Program-made: the position numbers and the translations under genes
From: Hyphomicrobiaceae bacterium UBA4118
Lineage (GTDB): Bacteria > Pseudomonadota > Alphaproteobacteria > Rhizobiales > Methyloligellaceae
Assembly (NCBI GenBank): GCA_002383105.1
Contig: DFXC01000046.1
Coordinates: 1,778-19,841 of the forward strand
DNA length: 18,064 nucleotides
Direction: 5' to 3'
The notes under the pieces: generated by a model
Told to the model about the DNA's origin: nothing
The model's database searches: none
The model's input: only the letters and a program-made list of their open reading frames with translations
In this document: positions 7,526 to 14,892 of the stretch, piece by piece
Position numbering within the stretch: position 1 is the stretch's first letter
Layout: each line of letters starts with the position of its first letter

Positions 7526-9639
7526 CCAAGGAGCCAAACGCGGACGACCCTCTCCCCACAGGAGAGAGGGTGAAGAGACGCCGGGCCGTGTTCGCGGCGG
7601 TCGGGGCGGTGTGGATCGCCTCGGCGACCGCCGGCGGCGTTGCCGGCCTCTTCCAGGCCTTCGGGCCTGCCCCTCTCGGGCGCGATCTCGAAGTCTCCAC
7701 CCTCGTGCTCGACCGGAACGGCAAGCTGCTCCGTGCCTATCTCACCAGCCAAGGCCGCTGGCGCCTTCCGGCGACCCGGGAGCAAGCCGACACGAGCTAT
7801 CTCGATGCGCTCCTCATCTATGAGGACAAGCGCTTCTTCCACCATCGCGGCGTTGATCCCTTGGCTCTGATGCGGGCGACCTACCAGCTCGTCACCCACG
7901 GCCACATCGTCTCGGGCGGCTCGACCATCACCATGCAGGTCGCCCGCCTGCTCGAGCCGAGAGACAAGCGTTCGCTGCACGTCAAGCTGCGCGAGGCGGT
8001 GCGGGCGCTTCAGCTCGAATGGACGCTGAGCAAGGACGACATCCTCGGCCTCTATCTCACGCTTGCCCCTTATGGCGGCAATCTCGAAGGCGTGAGGGCA
8101 GCCTCGCTTGCCTATTTCGGCAAGGAGCCGCGCCGTCTCACCCTTGGCGAGGCCGCCCTCCTCGTCGCGCTCCCGCAATCGCCGGAGGGCCGCCGGCCGG
8201 ACCGCTCGCCGGAGGCGGCAAAGCGGGCGCGCAACCGCGTGCTCGACCGCATCGCCGGCCACGGGCTTTTCAGCAACGCCGAGATCGCGCGCGCCAAGGC
8301 AGAGCCGGTGCCGAAAGCGCGCAAGGGGATGCCGCTTCTGGCACCGCACGCGGCGGACCAGGCGATGCGGGGCTCGCCCAAGGAGCACGTGCTGCGGCTG
8401 ACCATCGATGGCGCCCTGCAAAAGGGACTCGAGAGCCTTGCCCGCGACCGGGCGCAGGCGCTCGGGCCCGATCTGTCGGTGGCCATGGTGGTGGTCGACA
8501 ACGCGACCGGCGAGGTGCTGGCCCGCGTCGCCTCACCCGATTATTTCGACGAGCGCCGGGCGGGCCAGGTGGACCTTACGCAAGCGGTGCGGTCGCCCGG
8601 CTCGGCACTCAAGCCCTTCATCTACGGCCTCGGCTTCGAGGACGGGTTCATCCATCCCGACACCCTCATCGAGGACAGGCCGATCCACTATGCCGGCTAT
8701 GCGCCTGAGAACTTCGACCTCACCTTCCAGGGCACGGTGACGGTGCGGCGCGCGCTGCAACAGTCGCTGAACGTGCCCGCGGTCGCCGTGCTCGACGAGG
8801 TGGGGCCGAGCCGGCTGATCGCGCGGCTGGCAGAAGCCGGCGCACCGCTCGTGCTGCCGCGGCGCGAAGCGCCGGGCCTCCCGCTTGCCCTCGGTGGCGT
8901 CGGCGTGAGGCTCGCAGACCTCACCATGCTCTATGCCGGGCTCGCGCGGCAGGGCACCGTGGCGCCGCTCGTCGAGCGTCTCGATTCCCCGCCGCTGCCG
9001 CCCAAGCGTCTGATTGAGCCGGTCGCCGCCTGGTATGTCGCCACTGTGCTACTCGGCACGCCGCCGCCGGAGAACGCCGCCGGCGGGCGCATCGCCTTCA
9101 AGACCGGCACGAGCTATGGCTATCGCGACGCCTGGGCGGTCGGCTTCGACGGCAAACGCACCATCGGGGTGTGGGTGGGACGCCCCGACGGCGCGCCGGT
9201 CACCGGTCTCGCCGGGCGGGTCACCGCCGCGCCCATCCTGATCGATGCCTTTGCCAGGTTGGCGCAACCGCTCCAGCCGCTGCCTCCGGCGCCGAAAGGC
9301 GCGCTGATCGCGACCACCGCCAAGCTGCCGCCGCCGCTCCAGCGCTTCGCCTCGCGGGAAGAAGCGGGCGAGGCCATGGCCCCCAAGGTGCACATCGTGT
9401 TCCCGCCCGACGGCGCGAGCCTCGAGTTGTCGGCTGCCAAAGGCGAGGCTCCCGACCCAATAGCCATCAAGATCGCCGGCGGCACGCCCCCGCTCAACGT
9501 GCTCCTGAACGGCATGCCGCTCAACGCCAGGCAGTCGGCGCGCACGCTGTTCTTCGAGCCTGACGGGCCCGGTTTCGTGCGGCTGACGGTGACCGACGCG
9601 ACGGGAGCCGCCGACAGCGTGGTGGTGCGGCTACAATAG
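7522..9639 (+). CDS. pbpC: Penicillin-binding protein 1C, bifunctional peptidoglycan synthase
   Basis: This is a class A penicillin-binding protein that polymerises lipid II and carries a transpeptidase domain, anchored to the inner membrane with its bulk in the periplasm. A signal anchor covers about residues 22-42. The GT51 glycosyltransferase domain has EDKRFFHHRG starting at E101 and GGSTITMQ at 132-139. The transpeptidase domain has SALK at 361-364 (S361 nucleophile), SLN at 415-417 and KTG at 527-529. A C-terminal domain of the BiPBP_C type ends the 705-aa protein; E. coli PBP1C is longer, at about 770. The ATG overlaps the macroglobulin stop as ATGA, which suggests translational coupling and matches the known yfhM-pbpC pairing. 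Its own Shine-Dalgarno is poor. The in-frame GTG at 7570, four bases after AGGAGA, is a credible alternative start. Confidence 0.93.
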   Translation: MTKEPNADDPLPTGERVKRRRAVFAAVGAVWIASATAGGVAGLFQAFGPAPLGRDLEVSTLVLDRNGKLLRAYLTSQGRWRLPATREQADTSYLDALLIYEDKRFFHHRGVDPLALMRATYQLVTHGHIVSGGSTITMQVARLLEPRDKRSLHVKLREAVRALQLEWTLSKDDILGLYLTLAPYGGNLEGVRAASLAYFGKEPRRLTLGEAALLVALPQSPEGRRPDRSPEAAKRARNRVLDRIAGHGLFSNAEIARAKAEPVPKARKGMPLLAPHAADQAMRGSPKEHVLRLTIDGALQKGLESLARDRAQALGPDLSVAMVVVDNATGEVLARVASPDYFDERRAGQVDLTQAVRSPGSALKPFIYGLGFEDGFIHPDTLIEDRPIHYAGYAPENFDLTFQGTVTVRRALQQSLNVPAVAVLDEVGPSRLIARLAEAGAPLVLPRREAPGLPLALGGVGVRLADLTMLYAGLARQGTVAPLVERLDSPPLPPKRLIEPVAAWYVATVLLGTPPPENAAGGRIAFKTGTSYGYRDAWAVGFDGKRTIGVWVGRPDGAPVTGLAGRVTAAPILIDAFARLAQPLQPLPPAPKGALIATTAKLPPPLQRFASREEAGEAMAPKVHIVFPPDGASLELSAAKGEAPDPIAIKIAGGTPPLNVLLNGMPLNARQSARTLFFEPDGPGFVRLTVTDATGAADSVVVRLQ
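7547..7571. repeat. REP-like palindrome at the macroglobulin/PBP1C junction
   Basis: ACCCTCTCC at 7547-7555 faces GGAGAGAGGGT at 7561-7571 across a CCACA loop. The arms pair throughout, apart from a two-base AG bulge at 7563-7564. The CCCTCTCC-loop-GGAGAGGG pattern is a widespread intergenic palindrome in proteobacterial, especially alphaproteobacterial, genomes (from memory). Read in the PBP1C frame it gives DPLPTGERV, a peptide often seen where such repeats are read through. Only one copy lies in this window. Confidence 0.55.
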
Positions 9640-9697
9640 CAGCCAGCTCAAACTTGAATTGAATTGCACGCCTGTCGCCGGCAGTGCGTCCCCCCTC

Positions 9698-9720
9698 GAC
9701 CGCGGCGGGATGCCGCGGTC
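9698..9720 (+). repeat. Perfect 9-bp GC hairpin downstream of PBP1C
   Basis: GACCGCGGC at 9698-9706 and GCCGCGGTC at 9712-9720 are perfectly complementary around a 5-base loop. The hairpin begins 59 bases after the PBP1C stop. It has no T tract, so it may stabilise the 3' end of the message or act with a termination factor rather than be a classic terminator. Confidence 0.5.
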
Positions 9721-9844
9721 AGCGCCTCGGCGCCCGCTGCGCTTGGCTTCAGGCGCAAGCCGCGCAACTTCCCAAGTTCATCAAGGACTTCGCCGTGCCT
9801 GATCGCTCGCGGTCCAATCGCGGCCGTCCGGGCGCCGCTAGCCC

Positions 9845-9868
9845 CCGCGACATTCTCTCGCGGATTTT
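9845..9868 (+). terminator. Candidate terminator of the macroglobulin-PBP1C operon
   Basis: CCGCGA at 9845-9850 pairs with TCGCGG at 9858-9863 around a 7-base loop, followed at once by ATTTT (9864-9868). The short T run makes it a weak intrinsic terminator. It would end transcription from PBP1C before the 72-aa gene and so imply a separate promoter for that gene. Confidence 0.4.
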
Positions 9869-9960
9869 GGCCAAACAGCTGCCGGAATGGAGGCCAAGGG
9901 TCGCAGGCCTTGGAGGAGGAAACCTTCAAGGAGGGGTTAACCCACTAAGGAGAAACGACC

Positions 9961-10179
9961 ATGAAGAAGTATGTGATTGCAGGCCTGCTGGTCGCCGGCT
10001 TCGTGACGCCCGCGTTCGCCGCGGACTTCTACGTCGCACAGAACGCCACGAGCCACAAATGCTCAGTCATGTCGAAGAAGCCTGACGGCAAGACCATGAT
10101 GATGCTCGGCACTGCCGCCTTCCCGTCGAAGTCCGCTGCCGAGACCGCCATGAAGGGCATGACCGAGTGCAAGGCTTAG
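9961..10179 (+). CDS. Small secreted protein of unknown function (72 aa)
   Basis: A strong AAGGAGA at 9947-9953 precedes the ATG by 7 bases. The protein begins with a textbook signal peptide: KK, then a hydrophobic core at residues 5-16, then PAFA. Cleavage after residue 20 or 21 leaves a periplasmic peptide of about 51 residues beginning near DFYVAQ. The mature part has only two cysteines, C34 and C70, near its two ends, and they could form one disulfide. It is lysine-rich and ends in KGMTECKA. It resembles small exported hypothetical proteins common in Hyphomicrobiales, with the pattern ADFYV...KC...C near the end, but no function is known to me. It is flanked by its own terminator and appears monocistronic. 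Confidence 0.8.
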   Translation: MKKYVIAGLLVAGFVTPAFAADFYVAQNATSHKCSVMSKKPDGKTMMMLGTAAFPSKSAAETAMKGMTECKA

Positions 10180-10245
10180 TCTCGATCTAACCCCCGGACG
10201 CGGACGCCCGACCCTTAAGTCGAGCGCCCGGTCCATTAGCCGTCT

Positions 10246-10291
10246 CAAAGCCCCTCTGACTGCGACGTCCAAGGGCTTTGGGGCGGTTTTA
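10246..10291 (+). terminator. Intrinsic terminator after the 72-aa secreted protein gene
   Basis: CAAAGCCC at 10246-10253 pairs perfectly with GGGCTTTG at 10273-10280, with a 19-base loop. A TTTT run at 10287-10290 follows within seven bases. It lies 67 bases after the stop of the small gene and just before the convergent end of cysA. On the minus strand no T run follows the stem, so it should work mainly in the plus direction. Confidence 0.6.
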
Positions 10292-10296
10292 CTTTA

Positions 10297-11436
10297 TCAG
10301 CTCAGATTCGTTTGGGTAGTCGCCGGATAGAGACGATAGCGGCGCGGCAGAACCGCGACCCTCCCCGAAAGATTGAGGCTGTAATCGGCGGGCAGCTCGA
10401 TCTCGACGCGATCCCCGCGCCCACCCACCTCAAGGTCGACGCGACGCGCCCCGCCGTGGCGCCTCAACCCCTGTACCACGCCTGGGATGGCGCCAGGCAG
10501 GTCGTTGCCGACCTCCACGTCGTGCGGACGGAAGAAGAGTCGCGCCGGGCCCGACGGCACAGCGCCCGCAGCGAGATCGAGCGGATGCTCGTCGAGCCAG
10601 ACCTTACCTTGCTCGACCCGTACCGGCAGCACGCTCGATTCCCCGATGAAGGAGTAGACGAAGGGCGAGTTCGGCTTGTCGTAGATCTCATCGGGCGTGC
10701 CGATCTGCTCAATCCTGCCTTCGCTCATCACCACTACGCGGTCGGCAAGCTCGAGCGCCTCCTCCTGGTCGTGGGTGACGAACACGGTGGTGTGCCCGGT
10801 CTTAGTGTGAATCTCGAGCAGCCAGCGGCGAAGCTCCCGGCGCACCTTGGCGTCGAGCGCACCGAAAGGCTCGTCGAGCAGAAGCAGGCGGGGCTCGATG
10901 GCGAGCGCCCGGGCAAACGCCACCCGCTGACGCTGGCCGCCTGAGAGCTGCGATGGGTAGCGCTTCTCGAGCCCCGTGAGCTGCACGAAGTCGAGCAGCT
11001 CGAGTGCGCGCCGCCTGATCTCCCTCCGGCTCGGGCGCCGGATGCGGGGCCGCACGCGCAGGCCGAAGCCGATGTTCTCGAGCACCGTCATATGGCGGAA
11101 GAGCGCGTAGTTCTGGAAGACCAGCCCCACATTGCGCTCCTGCACGGTGAGCTTGAGCGCGTCCTCGCCGTCGAACAGCACCCGGCCAGAGGTCGGAACA
11201 TCGAGACCGGCGAGGATGCGCAGGAGCGTGGTCTTGCCCGAGCCGGAGGGCCCAAGCAGCGCCACGAGCTCGCCGGCACCGATATCGAGCGAAACCCCAT
11301 GCAGCGCCGGCGTCGTGCCGAAAATCCTGACGACGTTCTCGGCCGATACGTCCACGGTCCTAACCCATTGCGCTGGCGTTCCCCCGCGATCCCCCGCGGC
11401 CGGGTAATTCACCTCATTTAGCACCCGAGCGTCCAC
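10297..11436 (-). CDS. cysA: Sulfate/thiosulfate ABC transporter ATPase
   Basis: This cytoplasmic ATPase powers sulfate import. From the GTG at 11436 it has 379 aa. Walker A is GPSGSGKTT at residues 62-70, then the Q-loop in VFQNYALF, the signature LSGGQRQR, Walker B LLLLDEPFGALD and the H-loop in FVTHD. A C-terminal regulatory domain of the TOBE type follows (about 270-379). The GTG at 11436 has an AAAGAGAG site six bases upstream and starts 35 bases after the cysW stop. However, family members usually start near the in-frame GTG at 11355 (352 aa), just before VSAENVVRIFG. That start has only AGGA at two bases' distance. The 27 extra codons include rare ones (CTA, GTT, AGG) and look inserted. 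It is the last gene of the sulfate operon. Confidence 0.93.
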   Translation of the reverse strand: MDARVLNEVNYPAAGDRGGTPAQWVRTVDVSAENVVRIFGTTPALHGVSLDIGAGELVALLGPSGSGKTTLLRILAGLDVPTSGRVLFDGEDALKLTVQERNVGLVFQNYALFRHMTVLENIGFGLRVRPRIRRPSRREIRRRALELLDFVQLTGLEKRYPSQLSGGQRQRVAFARALAIEPRLLLLDEPFGALDAKVRRELRRWLLEIHTKTGHTTVFVTHDQEEALELADRVVVMSEGRIEQIGTPDEIYDKPNSPFVYSFIGESSVLPVRVEQGKVWLDEHPLDLAAGAVPSGPARLFFRPHDVEVGNDLPGAIPGVVQGLRRHGGARRVDLEVGGRGDRVEIELPADYSLNLSGRVAVLPRRYRLYPATTQTNLS

Positions 11437-11439
11437 GGT
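11349..11439. repeat. 10-bp direct repeats 81 bp apart around the cysA start
   Basis: The 10-mer CGTCCACGGT occurs at 11349-11358 and at 11430-11439, exactly 81 bases (27 codons) apart. Read on the coding strand it is ACCGTGGACG, so each copy contains a GTG start codon in the same frame. Between the copies lies a short tandem repeat, TCCCCCGCG at 11380-11388 and again at 11390-11398. No terminal inverted repeats are visible. The pattern fits an in-frame insertion or duplication at the cysA start. Confidence 0.6.
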
Positions 11440-11471
11440 TTTCTCTCTTTGTTGTTGTGAGTCACGATCTT

Positions 11472-12356
11472 CTAGTGCCGGCGGGAGGCAGCGATCTGAT
11501 CGGCGTAACGCCATTCCAGCGCCACCTTGATGACAAGCGTGACGAGGGCGAGGAGCGCAAGCAGGGACGCGACCGCGAAGGCCGCCGCGAAATTGTACTC
11601 GTTATAGAGAATCTCGACATGCAGCGGCATGGTGTTGGTCTTGCCTCTGATATGGCCCGAGACCACCGACACGGCACCGAATTCGCCCATGGCGCGGGCA
11701 TTGCAGAGGACCACGCCGTAGAGCAGCGCCCAGCGGATATTGGGCAGCGTCACCTTGAAGAACGTCTTCCAGCCGCTCGCGCCGAGCGATAACGCAGCCT
11801 CCTCGTCCTGCGTTCCTTGCTCCTGCATCAGAGGCACGAGCTCGCGCGCAACAAAAGGAAAGGTGACGAAGATGGTTGCGAGCACGATGCCCGGCAACGC
11901 GAAGATGATCTGGATGTTTTCGCTATGCAGAAAGGCGCCGAAATAGCCCTGACCGCCGAACAGGAGCACATAGATGAGCCCCGAGATCACCGGCGAGACC
12001 GAGAAGGGAAGGTCGATCAAGGTGTTGAGGACACTCTTGCCCGTGAACTCGAATTTGGCGATGGCCCAGGAGGCAGCCAGGCCGAACACCACATTGGCGG
12101 GAACGGCGATGGCCGCCACGAGAAGGGTAAGCCTGATGGCAGCGAGGGCGTCGGGCTCGGTGATGGCGGCGAAATAAGCGCCGATGCCGGCGCGGAACGC
12201 TTCGACGAACACCGCAGCCAGCGGCATAAACAGGAACAACACGAGAAAAGCGACCGCGACTCCGATCAAGAGGATGCGGACGGGCCATTGCTCGGTGGTG
12301 ACCGTCGTGCCGCGTTGCTCGGTGACGAGCAGAGGGGCGATGGCGGCATCTGTCAT
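11472..12356 (-). CDS. cysW: Sulfate/thiosulfate ABC transporter permease CysW
   Basis: This is one of the two inner-membrane permeases that form the sulfate channel, 294 aa. About six hydrophobic segments are visible, the first at residues 26-50. The cytoplasmic EAA loop, which docks on the ATPase, reads [21 protein letters not shown] and is followed by [15 protein letters not shown], a stretch typical of CysW. A GGAGG lies 8 bases before the ATG. The start overlaps the CysT stop as ATGA (12353-12356), so the two permeases are probably translated in a coupled way, as expected for a heterodimer. The N-terminal 25 residues are polar and cytoplasmic. I see no damage to the gene. Confidence 0.94.
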   Translation of the reverse strand: MTDAAIAPLLVTEQRGTTVTTEQWPVRILLIGVAVAFLVLFLFMPLAAVFVEAFRAGIGAYFAAITEPDALAAIRLTLLVAAIAVPANVVFGLAASWAIAKFEFTGKSVLNTLIDLPFSVSPVISGLIYVLLFGGQGYFGAFLHSENIQIIFALPGIVLATIFVTFPFVARELVPLMQEQGTQDEEAALSLGASGWKTFFKVTLPNIRWALLYGVVLCNARAMGEFGAVSVVSGHIRGKTNTMPLHVEILYNEYNFAAAFAVASLLALLALVTLVIKVALEWRYADQIAASRRH

Positions 12357-13198
12357 CGACCGAACCTCCGCCGCTGCCAGGCCTGCACGAGGTGCACCAA
12401 AAGGAGAATGCCGAAGGAGATCATCAGCATCGCCGTGCCGATGGCGGCCGCTTGCGCGTAGCCGAACTCCTCAAGCCTAATGATGATGAGGAGGGGCGCG
12501 ATCTCCGAAATGAACGGGAGGTTGCCGGCGATGAAGATGACCGATCCATATTCGCCGACGGCTCGGGCGAGCGCCAAGGCAAAGCCCGTCAGGATCGCCG
12601 GCAACAGCGCCGGCAGCATGACGCGGAACACGGTCTGGCGCCGGTTGGCGCCGAGCGTCGCCGAAGCCTCCTCGAGCTCGCGATCGAATTCTTCCAGCAC
12701 CGGCTGCACGGTGCGCACCACGAAGGGCAGTCCGATAAAGATGAGGGCGATGGCGATGCCGTTGGGCGTATAGGCGATCTTGATGCCCAGAGGAGCGAGC
12801 CAGCTGCCGATCCAGCCGTTTGGCGCATACAAGGCTGTCAAGGCGATGCCCGCGACGGCAGTCGGCAGCGCGAAGGGAAGATCGACGAAGGCATCGAGCA
12901 GGCGCCGTCCCGGGAATTGGTAGCGAACGAGAACCCAGGCGATGATGGTGCCAAACACTGCGTTGACGGTCGCGGCGAAGAGAGATGTGAAGAAGCTCAG
13001 CCGCAGCGCCGCCAGCGTGCGAGCGCCGGTGACGATCTCCCAAAACCCGGCGAACCCGAGCGTCGCCGATTTGAGCACAAGCGCGGCGAGCGGAATGAGT
13101 ACGATCAGGCTGAGATAGGTCAAAGTGAAGCCGAGCGCCAACCCGAAACCCGGGAGGGCGCTCGGCCGCTTCAACGCAAGGCCGCGGGCGCCGGCCAT
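12353..13198 (-). CDS. cysT: Sulfate/thiosulfate ABC transporter permease CysT (CysU)
   Basis: This is the partner permease of CysW, 281 aa from the ATG at 13198. Hydrophobic segments begin at about residue 18, and the EAA loop reads [21 protein letters not shown], followed by [16 protein letters not shown], a CysT hallmark. The frame stays open upstream to 13318 but would run into the binding-protein gene. The ATG at 13198 lies 10 bases after that gene's stop and gives the usual family length. The Shine-Dalgarno is weak (GAG about 9 bases upstream), which suggests dependence on translation of the gene before it. CysT and CysW together take sulfate from the periplasmic binding protein and pass it inward, using ATP hydrolysis by CysA. 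Confidence 0.94.
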   Translation of the reverse strand: MAGARGLALKRPSALPGFGLALGFTLTYLSLIVLIPLAALVLKSATLGFAGFWEIVTGARTLAALRLSFFTSLFAATVNAVFGTIIAWVLVRYQFPGRRLLDAFVDLPFALPTAVAGIALTALYAPNGWIGSWLAPLGIKIAYTPNGIAIALIFIGLPFVVRTVQPVLEEFDRELEEASATLGANRRQTVFRVMLPALLPAILTGFALALARAVGEYGSVIFIAGNLPFISEIAPLLIIIRLEEFGYAQAAAIGTAMLMISFGILLLVHLVQAWQRRRFGR

Positions 13199-13208
13199 AT
13201 GCGTCAAC

Positions 13209-14234
13209 TCAATTCGTCGACTTAGGTTGATAGAGCTGATCGAAGATACCGCCGTCGTCGAAATGCTTTGGCTGTGCCTTCGACCACCCGCCAAACAGCG
13301 GATCGTCAATGGAAACAAGCTTCAGGTCGGGGAAGCGCGCGAGATCCTTGGGGTCGGCATCTTTGGGATCCGACGGGCGATAATAATTGTGGGCGATGAT
13401 CTTCTGGGCTTCCGGCGTGTAGAGGAAGTTCAGATAGGCCTCGGCCACCTTGCGCGTGCCCTTGGAGTCGACGACCTCGTCGACGACCGCCACGGGCGGC
13501 TCCGCTTTGACGGAAAGCGACGGCACCACGATCTCGAACTTGTCGGCGCCAAGCTCGTTGATAGCGAGGAAAGCCTCGTTCTCCCAAGCAATGAGGACGT
13601 CGCCGAGGCCGCGCTCGGCGAAGGTCGTGGTCGAGCCGCGCGCGCCTGAGTCAAGCACAGGCACGTTGGCGTAGAGATCCTTGATGAACTCCTTGTCCTT
13701 GTCCTCGCTGTGGCCGTATTTGCTGTCAGCATACGCCCAGGCGGCGAGATAGTTCCAGCGCGCTCCGCCTGAGGTCTTGGGATTGGGCGTGATCACAGCG
13801 ACATCCTTTTTGACCAGGTCATCCCAGTCCTTGATCCCTTTGGGATTACCCTTGCGTACGAGGAAGACGATAGTCGAGGTATAGGGAGATGAGTTATTGG
13901 CGAGGCGCTTCTGCCAGTCGGGCTTGATCTTGCCGGCCTTGACGATGACGTCGATGTCGCCTCCAAGACCAAGCGTCACGACATCGGCCTGCAAGCCGTC
14001 GATGACGGCGCGGGCCTGCTTGCCGGAACCCCCATGGGACTGCTCGATCGCCACGGTCTCTCCGGTCTTGGCCTTCCACTCCTTGATGAAGGCCTCGTTC
14101 ACCGCCTTATAGAGCTCGCGCGTCGGATCGTAGGAAACATTGAGAAGGGTGGTGTCGGCGAACACGGCGCTCGCCGTCAGTGTTGTCAAAATAAGCGCCG
14201 CACCCGCGGCCAGGGTGCTTCGAAGTCTGGTCAT
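13209..14234 (-). CDS. sbp: Periplasmic sulfate-binding protein
   Basis: This is the substrate-binding protein that delivers sulfate (or thiosulfate) to the CysT-CysW channel, 341 aa. A signal peptide at residues 1 to about 26 ends in AVFA before [15 protein letters not shown]. The VSYDPTREL motif, the TLGLGGDID stretch and [19 protein letters not shown] are family hallmarks. The ATG at 14234 is chosen because GAGGAGA lies 7 bases upstream and the signal peptide starts there; the frame stays open further upstream without support. It is the first gene of the importer operon, behind its own promoter. Sbp and CysP are close relatives, so the preference for sulfate over thiosulfate is an inference. 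Confidence 0.93.
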   Translation of the reverse strand: MTRLRSTLAAGAALILTTLTASAVFADTTLLNVSYDPTRELYKAVNEAFIKEWKAKTGETVAIEQSHGGSGKQARAVIDGLQADVVTLGLGGDIDVIVKAGKIKPDWQKRLANNSSPYTSTIVFLVRKGNPKGIKDWDDLVKKDVAVITPNPKTSGGARWNYLAAWAYADSKYGHSEDKDKEFIKDLYANVPVLDSGARGSTTTFAERGLGDVLIAWENEAFLAINELGADKFEIVVPSLSVKAEPPVAVVDEVVDSKGTRKVAEAYLNFLYTPEAQKIIAHNYYRPSDPKDADPKDLARFPDLKLVSIDDPLFGGWSKAQPKHFDDGGIFDQLYQPKSTN

Positions 14235-14262
14235 AGCTGATCTCCTCTGTGAAACACCCCTT

Positions 14263-14290
14263 ACTATATCTAGTTGGTAGTGTTTATCAA
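14263..14290 (-). promoter_or_regulatory. Promoter of the sulfate-uptake operon, with a dyad over the -10
   Basis: On the minus strand TTGATA (14290-14285) and TATAGT (14268-14263) are 16 bases apart, each close to the sigma-70 consensus. Transcription would start near 14256 and leave a leader of about 22 bases, too short for a riboswitch. ACTATATCTAGT at 14263-14274 is a 12-bp dyad with five of six pairs complementary that covers the -10. A wider ACTA/TAGT pair spans 14263-14281. This is a plausible repressor site, perhaps for the neighbouring Rrf2 protein. Confidence 0.55.
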
Positions 14291-14409
14291 GGGCGGCCCA
14301 TACCATATTTTTCACGCTACAACCCACCCCCGCCTACAGAACATCCGCTCAAGGGAATTTGTTTCCAGGAGCAGGGGCCCTGGCTGGCATTTCAGAGGTT
14401 CAAGGAAGC

Positions 14410-14856
14410 CTAAGAGACGGGCTCGACAGCCCCGACCGCAATGCGTTCGGGCCCGGCGATGGCGTCGGCAACGGTGGTGCGGTCGAGCACGTCGCGGGCG
14501 GAGTTCGCCACGGCGGCAAAGACATGCCTGATCTCGCAATCTTCCTCGGTGCGGCAGTCCGAGCAGCGCCGATAGGCTATGCGGCTCAAGCACGGCAACG
14601 GTGCAATCGGGCCGTCGAGGATGCGCAAGACCTGCCCGAACGTAATTTGGTCGGCGGGCATCAGCAGCGCATAACCGCCAAGCTTGCCCCTTCGGCTCAT
14701 GACGATGCCATGGCGCTTCAGCTCAAGCAGGATCTGCTCGAGGAACTTCCGCGGGATTTTCTCCTGGGCGGCGATCTCGCCGATCATCATCGACTCCCCC
14801 TCGCGGGCGAGCGCGACGAGGGCGCGGAGAGCATATTTGGCTTTTTGCGAGATCAC
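14410..14856 (-). CDS. Rrf2-family transcriptional regulator with four cysteines
   Basis: This 148-aa regulator begins with the family N-terminus ISQKAKYALRALVALA and has a winged helix (about residues 25-65) with the RRGKLGGYALL wing. Cysteines C89, C98, C101 and C107 lie where IscR, NsrR and RirA carry the three ligands of an iron-sulfur cluster, so a cluster or thiol switch is plausible. The gene starts with GTG at 14856; no good Shine-Dalgarno is visible, but the conserved N-terminus fixes the start. It lies 175 bases ahead of the sulfate-binding protein on the same strand. In Bacillus, the Rrf2 protein CymR controls sulfur assimilation, so control of this operon is a reasonable inference. 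I do not assign a gene symbol. Confidence 0.88.
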   Translation of the reverse strand: MISQKAKYALRALVALAREGESMMIGEIAAQEKIPRKFLEQILLELKRHGIVMSRRGKLGGYALLMPADQITFGQVLRILDGPIAPLPCLSRIAYRRCSDCRTEEDCEIRHVFAAVANSARDVLDRTTVADAIAGPERIAVGAVEPVS

Positions 14857-14892
14857 TTAGACGATAGCCGAAACCCGATCTGATGTGTCAGG

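Larger units (their letters stand above)
9640..9960 (+). other. 321-base spacer with several dyads, no convincing gene
   Basis: The region between PBP1C and the 72-aa gene has open frames on the plus strand, but none has a good ribosome-binding site or a recognisable product. The stretch at about 9765-9805 reads as LPKFIKDFAVPD in one frame with native-looking codons, so a decayed gene fragment is possible but unproven. Dyads seen are a 9-bp hairpin at 9698-9720, a 6-bp hairpin with a short T run at 9845-9868, TTTGGCCAAA at 9866-9875, CCAAGG/CCTTGG at 9894-9913 and GGGTTAACCC at 9934-9943. Two extra purine-rich, Shine-Dalgarno-like runs (9912-9920 and 9929-9936) precede the real one. I found no clear promoter. 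Confidence 0.5.

Noticed and set aside
9664..10085. Open frames on the plus strand between PBP1C and the 72-aa gene.
   Set aside because: Starts lack Shine-Dalgarno sites, the products are basic and low in complexity, and one overlaps the well-supported 72-aa gene in another frame. A decayed fragment is noted only as a possibility.
11349..11439. Miniature transposable element with a 10-bp target duplication at cysA.
   Set aside because: The segment between the direct repeats has no terminal inverted repeats and is only 71 bases long. A slipped or illegitimate duplication is equally likely, so no mobile element is called.
14350..14375. GC-rich dyad around CAGGGGCCCTG as a terminator of the Rrf2 gene.
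   Set aside because: The stem is five base pairs with almost no loop and no T tract follows on the minus strand.
14235..14409. SAM-type riboswitch upstream of the sulfate operon.
   Set aside because: The predicted leader after the promoter is only about 22 bases, and I see no conserved riboswitch pseudoknot or aptamer pattern.
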